From NCBI GenBank assembly GCA_025642075.2, contig JAODUO010000033.1, positions 177,001-241,000 of the forward strand: DNA of 64,000 nucleotides. The letters are read 5' to 3'. The first letter of the stretch is position 1. Every line of letters starts with the position of its first letter. Below the pieces are notes generated by a model. The model searched no databases and was not told the DNA's origin. It saw only the letters and a program-made list of their open reading frames with translations. A program made the translations under genes and the position numbers. Source of the stretch: Ridgeia piscesae. Its lineage: Eukaryota > Annelida > Polychaeta > Sabellida > Siboglinidae. Shown here one piece after another: positions 48,701 through 63,700 of the stretch.

Positions 48701-51700
48701 CTGTAAAAGTAGCTAACTATAGACGATAGTGGATATTGTATACAAACTGTGTGCGCATTAATTGAAGCATGGCTGACTGCTTCCCAGTGTTTCAGATGGG
48801 GTTTGATTGAACAGGTCTGCTGGGGAGTAAGTTGTAATGTGCTGTGACTAGTTCTAGGTACAGCACTCTACATACTAGGAAGTAGCGAGTCACACCAATG
48901 AATTAAGTGTTCCATAGAGACATCACCTGCACTGTAGCAGACGACACATGACTATATGTTAGAAACACAACTGTCCATTAATGGTAAACCTTGTTGAAAC
49001 ACATCCACTGTACACAAAGTGTCCAGCAATGTCCACCTGTGTGAGTGAGACAAACCTGGGCCTTTGAACTGCCTTTCTTGTCTGGAGATCCAGGTGGCGA
49101 CTCTTCCTTCTTGGGGATGGCGCCCCCTAGTGCCATGCGTTCTTCCTCTGGGAGCGACTCCAGATACTTCTGGTACTGCTCATTGTAGGCAGCCATTTTC
49201 TGCAAGCAAACACAGAGACCTGTCACCACTATGTGTAATGACAAACCAAGACATAGTTTTACTGTTTTATCAACTTTCTAAATATAGTAAAGTATCGTGA
49301 TGGCTACATGAACTCAGACACCTAAAAATTAAAACTAATTAAACTCTCAGCTGCACGAAAACAAATGGTATAAAAGTTTCTACTTCTGTTGTCCAAAAAT
49401 ACAATCATTATGTACGATACGTATTTGACCATATAAAATAGGCTAAAAATACACAGTATATAAAATAAGTATTTTTGTCAATTTTTAGGGTGTCCGAATA
49501 GAAACAGTTATACTACAACTCAAATATGTCAATTGTTTTCAAGTTAGCCGAAATTAAGTGCATTTGTGCCATGTATTCAAGTGATACACTCTTATGGTTA
49601 GTTTTGAAAACACATCAAACATGGCGTCTGAACACACCGGCCTTAAACGTTTTATGCAAAACTGTCAAATGTGTGGGGAGACAGGGACTCTCAAAAACTA
49701 GCTATGATCTACAGGAAGCCAGTCACCCTTGCACAATGCCTATTGTGTTAGTTGTCGCACAAGTTACCTTTTGAGCGTCGTTATTGAAGGATGCTCTCTC
49801 TATGTCGGTGAGAGCCTTCCAGCGACGTGATATCTCTGCCATGCGCTGTTTGCTTGGGAAGTTGGACACAATCAGTCTTGATGTGAACAAGTTGAAGCCA
49901 TTGCTGTGTGGATAGAAACAACTTCTACATATTATTTACCGAGGCAGCCTGTCTGACACAGTTGTAGATAATGTTGACCTTGTCTAACACCCAGCCTATA
50001 TGACCCATCTTAAAAAAATGAGTCACATGTCGGTATTTTTCAAAATTGAGTTATTGGTACCATTGGAAAGAGCAGTCTCAGCTTTTACATGATGTATCAT
50101 GTAAGAAGATATGTCAATTCTATGTGACGTTACGGCTCGCCAAACATGTGTGTGGTAGAAACCTTCAAACTGAGAAAACTGCCTCAAAATTTCAACAACT
50201 CTTTTTGTCATGCTTTATGAAATGTACTTAGTTACCATGAACAGATCTTGCGGAAATTCGGAACATGAATAGATAATGGCATGCTGAAAACATTCTGTTA
50301 ATACAAAAACAAGATCTTTGTTAGAAAAAAGTAGTGGTACAATTAATTGCTGAAAATTCCTGTACCTTCATTGGCTACAACAGTAAGAATCACAACAGAC
50401 TAGTTTAATACTAAAGAATAATGCAGCTACATAACAACAAGAGATCTGCAAGTGTCCAGATAAATCGTCTGTAGCTTTTAGACCGGCCACCTCTTAGCTT
50501 GCGTGATGTTAGCATGGGTAGGGGTGACAGTCCCGGCCAAGCCGAAGCCAAGGCCATGTGCCAGCCCGCCTCATCTTCTACCCAGGCCTGCAGCTTATAG
50601 TCTGTCCTTGTGGCTCATCACACAGACAGTAAGTCAACTGTGTCTGGCGATGCCTAGTTCCCTGCTAACTTGGTGGCCTTGTAACAGTGGTAACCAGTGA
50701 CTCGGATGACGTTGCTATGTCGTTGTTTACTAGCTGATGCAAACAGGCCACCCCTTTAAAGCCTTCTGTGGGACACAGTTTGCCTTTATTAACATAAATT
50801 TGCCTATATATGGACCGATGACACACCAAGCTCCCTTGTGATGCCCGATTTGTAAAGGATCATCCCTAATTCTGCAGCAAAGACTGCGTGCAATTAGTGG
50901 GTTTTTTCCCCCATGAAATTCAAACAGAACACTTCGAATAGCTCTTCGACAATGACACCAAAATACATAAAACAGACTTGTGTAAACAGTACCAATAGTG
51001 AAAACTTATCAAATGAATAGTAAGGAAAATCAAAAAAAATTTGGATTCGCAATTTATTCATAAAAAATGGCATTTACGGAAAATCAGTTTTACCAACATC
51101 CAAGTCATTTGATCAAGATGAGTCACATATATCTGCACAAACATACAAGTGTATACACTAATTACAAATTGTAGTTCTTGTTTGTTATTTTGAAATTCTT
51201 ACTTTTGAACCATGGAAACACGACAAGATAAGTGTCATTTAAAAAAGATGGAACATTTTAATGGATACCTTATAATTTAAGAATATGTTACATATTTTAT
51301 ATATTATAACACTGAGGCAAAGACAGATTCTAAATATCTAAACACTGTGACTAATAAAACATGAATGTCCTGAAAACAGATACGTAGATGAAGAGATGTG
51401 ACATGGCACTTACATGGGAGGTTTGTCTGGCTTGCCACTATGTCTGTCCTTCACCTTCTGTTCAGCTTTTGTCAGGAATGACTTCACTTCTTTGGGCTTG
51501 TAGTCTGGGTTCAACTCACAATACTTCTCCATGTTGTCCTAAACATGGGACACACAGAAACATTATTTCAACCTTTCCTTTTGGACAAAAACCCAAGGTA
51601 TGTTAAGCATGGCATGTAATTGAAATAGAACATGTACATTTGATAATACAGCTACCTTACAATTAAGGTCACCCTAGGACAGACCCATATAATCGAAACA

Positions 51701-54700
51701 GAACATGTGCAGTTGATAATACAGCCACCTTATAATTAAGGTAATCTTTGGCCAGGTCCATACAGTGGAAACAGAACACGTACATTTGATAACACAGCCA
51801 CCCTACAATTAAGGTCATCTTTGGACCGGCCCAAATTATGTTTGCATCGGTATAGTTAACTTGTCTTGCCAATACAGTGACCTTGCTATTCGTGACCTCG
51901 ATTCCACTGGGAAAGTCAACATATTCATCCAAAGTTCCAGTTCCCCAAAAGCTACATTAAAGTGTATTCCCTGACCACTGACCACTGTCCAGTGTTGTTT
52001 TGGGTGACTTCCTTGGAGCACTCATTAAGATATTGCGTTCATAAACAAAATCACCACAATCCATTGTTAAATTTAAGCGGCTATGTCAAAGTGCACAAAA
52101 CTGTTGCCACATCATCAAGGACAATATTTCTGTGACACACCACCAAGTGTCCCATAGTGATAGTTTTTAATAATTACAACACAATATCACTGTTACTGAA
52201 TGAAATCGACCACAAAGAGGAAAATTAGGTTGATGAGCTCATATGAATGTGAGTGAAACCATCCCCTGTGTACTCCTACACTCACATCATACTTCTCCTT
52301 CGCTTCCAAGGCCTTCTTGATGTACTTCATCTTCTTCTTGTCCACCATCTGTGACCAGCGCTTGCGATACAATTCATACAGCTGCTTCCTGGACACCTGT
52401 CAACAGTGAGACACAACCATGGTCCAGTAATGTAGAAATAAAGATGGTCAAACCTTCAAAATCCATGTCGACTATGTGGACCGTCCAGATAACCTGTAAC
52501 ATATCTTGTTTACATTTTTAATTCTGGACGTAGATGTTTTTATTTGTGACAAAACCATACTGCAAAGACTACTTGAAAACCGCATGTGAGATGGGAAAAT
52601 TTGATATGGTAGATGCCATCCTGCCTTAGAAGAAAACACTCCCTTCCTCTCAATCTCTCTTGCTTGCTGAATAACTACTAGTTCGTTGACAGCTGAACAG
52701 ATATTCTTCATACATGTAGTTGATTTACAACAAATATAGCCAAGAATGCATCTGAAAATGTGCTTGAATTGGCCATCAATATTTGATAGCATAAGCTAAC
52801 ACAACAATGCAAGTGTAATGTCTTACATGTGGGTACTTCTTCAGCATAAGCTAACACAACAATGCAAGTGTAACGTCTTACATGAGGGTACTTCTTCACC
52901 ATAAGCTAACATAACAATGCAAGTGTAATGTCTTACATGAGGGTACTTTTTCACCATAAGCTAACATAACAATGCAAGTGTAATGTCTTACATGAGGGTA
53001 ATTCTTCACCATAAGCTAACACAACAATGCAAGTGTAATGTCTTACATGAGGGTACTTCTTCACCATAAGCTAACACAACAATGCAAGTGTAATGTCTTA
53101 CATGAGGGTAATTCTTCAGCATAAGCTAACACAACAATGCAAGTGTAATGTCTTACATGAGGGTACTTCTTCACCATAAGCTAACACAACAATGCAAGTG
53201 TAATGTCTTACATGAGGGTACTTCTTCACCATAAGCTAACACAACAATGCAAGTGTAACATCTTACATGTGGGTACTTCTTCAGCATAAGCTAACACAAC
53301 AATGCAAGTGTAATGTCTTACATGAGGGTACTTCTTCACCATAAGCTAACACAACAATGCAAGTGTAACGTCTTACATGTGGGTACTTCTTCAGCATAAG
53401 CTAACACAACAATGCAAGTGTAATGTCTTACATGAGGGTACTTCTTCACCATAAGCTAACACAACAATGCAAGTGTAATGTCTTACATGAGGGTACTTCT
53501 TAGCATAAGCTAACACAACAATGCAAGTGTAACGTCTTACATGAGGGTACTTCTTCACCATAAGCTAACACAACAATGCAAGTGTAATGTCTTACATGAG
53601 GGTACTTCTTCACCATAAGCTAACACAACAATGCAAGTGTAACGTCTTACATGAGGGTACTTCTTCACCATAAGCTAACACAACAATGCAAGTGTAACGT
53701 CTTACATGAGGGTACTTCTTCACCATAAGCTAACACAACAATGCAAGTGTAACGTCTTACATGAGGGTACTTCTTCAGGTGTTCTGCCACTTTGTTGTTG
53801 ATATAGATCTGTACAGCAGTGGTGGGTTTGGGCGGACTCCCCCCAGCCTTTGGTACATACTCTGCATTCGAGTGATGGGTTTGGAAGAAGTCTGGATTCT
53901 CCTCCCTGCAACATCAAGGTTTGCCCAGTGAAATGTTAAACTGTCACTGACAGCAGACGATTACACCAATCGTAGGAAATCAATATCACTGCCACCACAG
54001 ATAATATGACGTCCTCTATAGTTTCAAGACAACATTTGCAGTCTCATGATTCTCATCATCATGACTACAGGTGTCACAGCTGTAACAAGTACATTTATTT
54101 TGTACTTGAGTAAAAGTAACTCTAGAAAAAGCTACTAAAATAAGTACTTTTTGAAGAAAAAATTCTCCAGTAACTATATTAAATGGCTGACATAGCCACC
54201 TGTTGTGAATAAAACAAAACACATATAAGATCATTTAGCATGTAGTCCATGTAGATGTAATTTGTTTACAAATATCTTGTATGCATAATATATTTGTCAA
54301 TTAGAAATATAATTAGATTAATTACTATGGTGTAAATAACATTGCTTACGAGCTGTAAATATATCATATTTTATTACTAATGCAACAGCCATCATATTTA
54401 CAGGTAAAATTAGTAATAAACATTATTATATCTTTCTTAAGGTGTTATATATTTGGGTGATAGATGGACAACTTTTCAAATATTTATTTTGATTAAATAA
54501 AACTTGCATACATCATACATAACATGAAATTAACTGATATTTACATATAGATTAAAACTTATTTGGTTTTTATTTTATTACGGTTGAAAGAACATGGAAA
54601 AAATGCCATTTGAATCCAACTGTAAACTCTGCCATGTACATGGAACATTTTTTTAAATTTATGGCTGCAAGAATTAAATGATATATCTATACACATACTT

Positions 54701-57700
54701 GAAGCGAGCATATGCAGCTTTATACTGCTCATTCTCCCGAGTGTAGGCCTCTGTGTACTTCAACTGGAACACATAGCATCAACTACACTGATCTGTGAAA
54801 CTACCATCTACTGCATGAACACTTACAATGATCTGTAAAACTACCATCTACTGCATGAACACTTACAATGATCTGTAACACTACCATCTACTGCATGAAC
54901 ACTTACACTGATCTGTAACACTACCATCTACTGCATGAACACTTACACTGATCTGTAACACTACCATCTACTGCATGAACACCTACACTGATCTGTAACA
55001 CTACCATCTACTGCATGAACACTTACACTGATCTGTAACACTACCATCTACTGCATGAACACTTACACTGATCTGTTAGACTACCATCTACTGCATGAAC
55101 ACTTACAATGATCTGTAAAACTACCATCTACTGCATGAACACTTACACTGATCTGTAACACTACCATCTACTGCATGAACACTTACACTGATCTGTAAAA
55201 CTACCATCTACTGCATGAACACTTACACTGATCTGTAAAACTACCATCTACTGCATGAACACTTACACTGATCTGTAAAACTACCATCTACTGCATGAAC
55301 ACTTACACTGATCTGTAACACTACCATCTACTGCATGAACACTTACACTGATCTGTAAAACTACCATCTACTGCATGAACACTTACACTGATCTGTTAGA
55401 CTACCATCTACTGCATGAACACTTACACTGATCTGTAACACTACCATCTACTGCATGAACACTTACACTGATCTGTAAAACTACCATCTACTGCATGAAC
55501 ACTTACACTGATCTGTGAAACTACCATCTACTGCATGAACACTTACACTGATCTGTAACACTACCATCTACTGCATGAACACTTACACTGATCTGTAACA
55601 CTACCATCTACTGCATGAACACTTACACTGATCTGTAAAACTACCATCTACTGCATGAACACTTACACTGATCTGTTAGACTACCATCTACTGCATGAAC
55701 ACTTACACTGATCTGTAACACTACCATCTACTGCATGAACACTTACACTGATCTGTAACACTACCATCTACTGCATGAACACTTACACTGATCTGTAACA
55801 CTACCATCTACTGCATGAACACTTACACTGATCTGTAACACTACCATCTACTGCATGAACACCTACACTGATCTGTAACACTACCATCTACTGCATGAAC
55901 ACCTACACTGATCTGTAAAACTACCATCTACTGCATGAACACTTACACTGATCTGTAACACTACCATCTACTGCATGAACACTTACACTGATCTGTAACA
56001 CTACCATCTACTGCATGAACACTTACACTGATCTGTAACACTACCATCTACTGCATGAACACTTACACTGATCTGTAACACTACCATCTACTGCATGAAC
56101 ACCTACACTGATCTGTAACACTACCATCTACTGCATGAACACCTACACTGATCTGTAACACTACCATCTACTGCATGAACACCTACACTGATCTGTAAAA
56201 CTACCATCTACTGCATGAACACTTACACTGATCTGTTAGACTACCATCTACTGCATGAACACCTACACTGATCTGTAAAACTACCATCTACTGCATGAAC
56301 ACTTACACTGATCTGTTAAACTACCATCTACTGCATGAACACTTACACTGATCTGTAACACTACCATCTACTGCATGAACACTTACACTGATCTGTAACA
56401 CTACCATCTACTGCATGAACACTTACACTGATCTGTAACACTACCATCTACTGCATGAACACTTACACTGATCTGTAACACTACCATCTACTGCATGAAC
56501 ACTTACACTGATCTGTAACACTACCATCTACTGCATGAACACTTACGCTGATCTGTAACACTACCATCTACTGCATGAACACTTACGCTGATCTGTAACA
56601 CTACCATCTACTGCATGAACACTTACGCTGATCTGTAACACTACCATCTACTGCATGAACACTTACGCTGATCTGTAACACTACCATCTACTGCATGAAC
56701 ACTTACGCTGATCTGTAACACTACCATCTACTGCATGAACACTTACGCTGATCTGTAACACTACCATCTACTGCATGAACACTTACACTGATCTGTAACA
56801 CTACCATCTACTGCATGAACACTTTCGCTGATCTGTAACACTACCATCTACTGCATGAACACTTACGCTGATCTGTAACACTACCATCTACTGCATGAAC
56901 ACCTACACTGATCTGTAAACTACCATCTACTGCATGAACACTTACACTGATCTGTAACACTACCATCTACTGCATGAACACTTACACTGATCTGTAAAAC
57001 TACCATCTACTGCATGAACACTTACACTGATCTGTTAAACTACCATCTACTGCATGAACACTTACACTGATCTGTAACACTACCATCTACTGCATGAACA
57101 CTTACACTGATCTGTAACACTACCATCTACTGCATGAACACTTACACTGATCTGTAACACTACCATCTACTGCATGAACACTTACACTGATCTGTAACAC
57201 TACCATCTACTGCATGAACACTTACACTGATCTGTAACACTACCATCTACTGCATGAACACTTACACTGATCTGTTAAACTACCATCTACTGCATGAACA
57301 CTTACACTGATCTGTAACACTACCATCTACTGCATGAACACTTACACTGATCTGTAACACTACCATCTACTGCATGAACACTTACACTGATCTGTAACAC
57401 TACCATCTACTGCATGAACACTTACACTGATCTGTAACACTACCATCTACTGCATGAACACTTACACTGATCTGTAACACTACCATCTACTGCATGAACA
57501 CTTACGCTGATCTGTAACACTACCATCTACTGCATGAACACTTACGCTGATCTGTAACACTACCATCTACTGCATGAACACTTACGCTGATCTGTAACAC
57601 TACCATCTACTGCATGAACACTTACGCTGATCTGTAACACTACCATCTACTGCATGAACACTTACGCTGATCTGTAACACTACCATCTACTGCATGAACA

Positions 57701-60700
57701 CTTACGCTGATCTGTAACACTACCATCTACTGCATGAACACTTACGCTGATCTGTAACACTACCATCTACTGCATGAACACTTACGCTGATCTGTAACAC
57801 TACCATCTACTGCATGAACACTTACACTGATCTGTAACACTACCATCTACTGCATGAACACTTACACTGATCTGTAACACTACCATCTACTGCATGAACA
57901 CTTACACTGATCTGTAACACTACCATCTACTGCATGAACACTTACACTGATCTGTAACACTACCATCTACTGCATGAACACTTACACTGATCTGTAAAAC
58001 TACCATCTACTGCATGAACACTTACACTGATCTGTAAAACTACCATCTACTGCATGAACACTTACACTGATCTGTAACACTACCATCTACTGCATGAACA
58101 CTTACACTGATCTGTAACACTACCATCTACTGCATGAACACTTACACTGATCTGTAACACTACCATCTACTGCATGAACACTTACACTGATCTGTAACAC
58201 TACCATCTACTGCATGAACACTTACACTGATCTGTAACACTACCATCTACTGCATGAACACTTACACTGATCTGTAACACTACCATCTACTGCATGAACA
58301 CTTACACTGATCTGTAACACTACCATCTACTGCATGAACACTTACACTGATCTGTAACACTACCATCTACTGCATGAACACTTACACTGATCTGTAACAC
58401 TACCATCTACTGCATGAACACTTACACTGATCTGTAACACTACCATCTACTGCATGAACACTTACACTGATCTGTAACACTACCATCTACTGCATGAACA
58501 CTTACACTGATCTGTAACACTACCATCTACTGCATGAACACTTACACTGATCTGTAAACTACCATCTACTGCATGAACACTTACACTGATCTGTAACACT
58601 ACCATCTACTGCATGAACACTTACACTGATCTGTAACACTACCATCTACTGCATGAACACTTACACTGATCTGTAACACTACCATCTACTGCATGAACAC
58701 TTACACTGATCTGTGAAACTACCATCTACTGCATGAACACTTACACTGATCTGTAACACTACCATCTACTGCATGAACACTTACACTGATCTGTAAACTA
58801 CCATCTACTGCATGAACACTTACACTGATCTGTAACACTACCATCTACTGCATGAACACTTACACTGATCTGTAAAACTACCATCTACTGCATGAACACT
58901 TACACTGATCTGTAAACTACCTCTACTGCATGAACACTTACACTGATCTGTAAAACTACCATCTACTGCATGAACACTTACACTGATCTGTAACACTACC
59001 ATCTACTGCATGAACACTTACACTGATCTGTAACACTACCATCTACTGCATGAACACTTACACTGATCTGTAACACTACCATCTACTGCATGAACACTTA
59101 CACTGATCTGTAAAACTACCATCTACTGCATGAACACTTACACTGATCTGTAAAACTACCATCTACTGCATGAACACTTACAATGATCTGTAAAACTACC
59201 ATCTACTGCATGAACACTTACACTGATCTGTAAAACTACCATCTACTGCATGAACACTTACACTGATCTGTAACACTACCATCTACTGCATGAACACTTA
59301 CACTGATCTGTAACACTACCATCTACTGCATGAACACTTACACTGATCTGTAAAACTACCATCTACTGCATGAACATACAGCGGACAGCAAATTCAGATA
59401 TTAACACAGACTACTAGAACACTAAATTAACAGGTAGATAATTTTGCCAGAACTTTGTTGGAATTCACTGAACTTTAAATCTAGTGTTACACTGGCAGAA
59501 ATTAAACTATAATTATGGAATCAACCGTCAATGTTGACTTCGTGTTTGGATATTGTCATCAGTGACATACGCTGTTAAAAATGAGGCCTGTGATTGTTAT
59601 GGCATATACACTTAACATTTTACAGAACAAACACAGTATGTTGTTTACAAGTCAAAATCAAAGAATTCCTATTCCCACTTCCGAGCCTCTGCTCACCAGA
59701 CTATGCCTACCTTTTTTTGGTCAGGCAGTGACCGGTACTTCTCTGACAGGAACTTGGCAAGGTCGGTCATGGACAGGTCCGGTCGCTCCTTGCTGACCTT
59801 GGGACGTTTCTCCAGGAAGAACCTGAAGTACGAGGTCAACGGCTTCCTTGGCATGCCAGGGGGCTTGTTGGCCTGGTAACAGTAGCGATATGTGCCTCAG
59901 AGCTTATGATTTTTTTAAATTACTATATATTATAAATCTACTACCTCCAACTAGATCATACTAGTAATTGGTCAGCATAAAAAGCACCATACTGCTGTAA
60001 GTGAATATGGTGCACTGCATTATTGTTTATTTTATTTTTTATGAAGTTACTGGCTGATCACTCACTCGGAAGTGAAACCCACCCATTTCTTGTTGGGTCC
60101 TGAATTAGGACACTTCACCCATTCTGTGGCGTCCTGCACTAGTTCTGTCATTGTTCGGAATCTTCGAATCTGAAAGAGTGTGAAATGACAGCTGAGTATA
60201 TTCCATGGAAACACCTGTCATTTCACTGAGTGCTAAGACTACCATATCATTGGCTTTATGTTGAAATGCTGTTTCTTTGTAAATTATACAACTTGTCCAC
60301 AAAATCAAATTTACTATATAATTATGGCAACATATTAAAAAAGAACAACGAGGGAAGAACAAACTAATTTTCCAAATGATCAATACATTTAACTTGTTGT
60401 TTTCTGATGTTTGTTTTACTTTTACAAGACTGAACTGATTCAACCATCGACATTACTTACCTTGATCATTATGGCGTTCCACTGTTTCTTGCAGTCTTCC
60501 GCACCATACTCTCCAAACTGAATGGTCGTCCAGTCGAGTCTGTCCATCTGGGTGCTATACTTGAGGTTGTCTGTTGTTGGGAGGGCCTGCTTGATACGAG
60601 CAAGCAACTCATTTATGTTCTGGTTGCTCCAAATCTCCACTGACAAACAAAAAACGTGTTGTATTTATACACTGTCATACTCACACAACTAGTAATCACA

Positions 60701-63700
60701 CAACTGACTGGCCAAATGTTTACTTAAAATGTTAAATCATGTTTATACATTTTGACAAGACTGGATTTCTGTCCCAAACCATGTCTGCTAAAATAATCCC
60801 AATGTCACTGTTGTCTGTCTGTATTAAATTACAGTGATCATGATATCATAGAATGAAATTGCAGTTTACAACTCTTTATTCTCTCTGTTGGTCAGTCGAC
60901 AAATACAACACAGAAGTTATAATAAATCTGTTGTCTGTAATCTGGCATGTTTGTCATCAATTCATCATGGTAAATGCTTGCAAGCGCCAAGCAGGTAGCT
61001 ATGGCTATGTTTCCTATTTGCATATACTATTAATTATGCTAATTGTTTCTGTATAATATAGTTTTTATGGTATTTGGCCAATCTGCCAACTGAAAGTTTT
61101 ATACAGATAACTAGTAAATAACCAACTGAGAACTGGTAAATTGGAACAGTGGGTAGTTACAATCCTGATTAAGGGTCTGATTCTTGGTGCAACTTTTAGG
61201 TGGCACCACTGTACAAAACTGATTTGTATATCGCACTTACAGTATTCCAAATTTGTAAAAAAAATGTACTAAATTTTAAATACTTATTTATTACTTTAAA
61301 ATTAATAATAATAACAACATGTACTTATTATATCTGTTTGGTTTCCTAAATATTTTAAAGAAACAAAATCAATTTTGTTTAATAGGTTACAGGTTGTAAA
61401 TACAACCGGTTCACTCTCACTATTTTAGATTAGGAAAATGTAATTGTGTAACTTACACATTTAAAAAATGAGAATTGGATACAGAATTGCACAAATCATT
61501 TTAGAAGAACAGATGTAGCATTTGTTTTTGTGCTCTGGATATTCTTTGTTAAAAAAAAGATCGTTGTTTTCGTCAGCCATTTGTGACATGCAGTTATATC
61601 AGCACTGAAAGTCGCCATTACTACTAAAATTACACAAATAATGTGGTTATAAGTAGCCATAATGCAAGAAGCATAGTTTTCGTGAGAGAGCCAATTCAGC
61701 AAAATGTCAAAAATGTAGCAACTATGAAATTGTGACATAAAACAAGGCGACTTTGTTAGTCAACAGTGCCAATTGAAATTAAATAAACATGATGTTGTTT
61801 ATTAGTTAAATGCAAAATTCTAGTGAAATAAGTAGTCTTGACAAGGCATTTAAATGTCCTGTGCTGAGTCTTTTTGAATGGAAGCAGTTCAATTTTATCA
61901 TCTTTAATGGTGTTGGGTGTCTTAAAAAGTTACTATAGTCTTTTCATATTTAGTCCATCAAGATTGATTACATTATGTAAATACTTGATTCTCATAATAA
62001 ATATTATATATTCCAAGTGCTTCCGTTGAACAATATAAACAAATAAATACCTTTGGAATTGTCTTCAGCATTGATATGGTCACCACTACCTCCAGACGGC
62101 TCAAGCTTTGGCTTCTTGGCAGGAGACACTTCTGCATCTACAGAGGCAACATTGACAAACAGTGACACACACTGTTCATAGCTCATCCTTTAGGCAAACA
62201 AAAACTGATAGCATTAACTAATTAATTCACAGCCATTTACAAGTGCATGAGATACAATGTATGATGGATAATCATGAGACTTCAAATTTTTAATTCAATG
62301 CCAATCACATAACCCAAGGGACTGTGGAAATGTCACCACAGTCAACCTGGAAAGTAGAATAGCACAATTTGTTTTACTAGTTGTGCAAGACATGCCAGTC
62401 TTTAATATTTCATTTTCTATTCACCAGGTGGCACTACCTTACTAGTTTCTCTAAGCCATTTAAAAGTGCCTGCTTTAGTTAACATTTATTTTGAATCAGA
62501 GCAATTGATGGTAAATTTTATAGTGTATGATTAACCGACTGACTGACTCATAATGGTAATATGCACAATAACCTCAATCAAATAATATACGCTTTTCTTA
62601 CAAAATTCATTAAAATAATACATTTTAAAGGGATCTTAAACTTGCTTGACTTCCATGAAACACACAGTATGCACACATTTTTTGAGGTTTTGGGAGCATT
62701 TAAAGTCTGCTTACAAGTCTGACATATATTTATTTTACTCTTCTGTCCCATTAATTCTTCAGTGTCTTCACCTAGCTCTGTGGTAGTTTTTCTTTTAACT
62801 ACACATTATGTGCATCTGAGATTCAAATGGCATGATTCAAGAACAGCCACCACTTCATATACTAGCTAAATATGGATACCCTTAAATATAATACATAACA
62901 GTCGCTGAACATGTCAGTTGTATTCTAGAAACTAACAATGAATTCATATAATTATAAATTTGAAAACACAATATAAACAGAATGAATATAATTTTAGACT
63001 AATGCAATTGTTATAATTCAAGAAACACAATGTTCCCAAATGTGATTGAGTAACAGCTAGAACATGACACAAAGAGCAGTGTGGTGTTTGTGGGAGAGAG
63101 ACTCAGACACGGCTGACAGCGTCTCAGTAATGATACAGTAACTGATGATGTTCCATTCTATAATCATCGCTAACGTTTTTTAACAGATGTCTGTCATTTC
63201 ACAAAATACACCGAATGGCAATTTATAAAAAGTGTGTAATGGAGGTCTGCATCGACGCTACATGCAACGTTCGCTGCCTGACAATGCTGAGGCAACGGTC
63301 GCGGTTACACAACACGGCGACTCGGTCAATACCGCCGCCTGTGGCTGTGGGCGGCGTACGCAGGCGGTGTGTGGTGGCTCGGCTTCGGAGGCCGAGCCCG
63401 GGGTCTTCACTTGTGAGCTAGGCCTGGGCCTCAGCCGCCGAGGCTGTAGCACGAAAGCAGCCAAGCGCTGCGTGGCACCTTGCCCGGCTGCCCCCACCGC
63501 CCGTGAGTGATACGAGCGTGGCTGAGAGCCGACGCGACAGGATATGCCCGGACAAAGCTTATAGGTCGGTCGGTCCGCCTGGGCCGCTGCAGCAGGCGCG
63601 CCGCAGCCGCCGAGCCCGCCTCGTCAGCCAGGCACGGCCGGCCGCGTCGATCGTGACGTCGCACGTCGAACAAACCTCGTTCGATGGCGAATTTCAATGA

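Noticed and set aside
61496..61738. Minus-strand 80-residue frame in UBF intron 2
   Set aside because: AT-rich, no homology recognised, no splice sites with compatible phase; UBF exons 2 and 3 join directly in phase 1.
62004..62186. Alternative UBF start at the ATG in exon 2 region (MSYEQCVSLF)
   Set aside because: The in-frame acceptor CTCTGTAG at 62,138 and the exact phase match to exon 1 make the ATG-containing part intronic; exon 1 has the stronger start context. An alternative first exon is not fully excluded.
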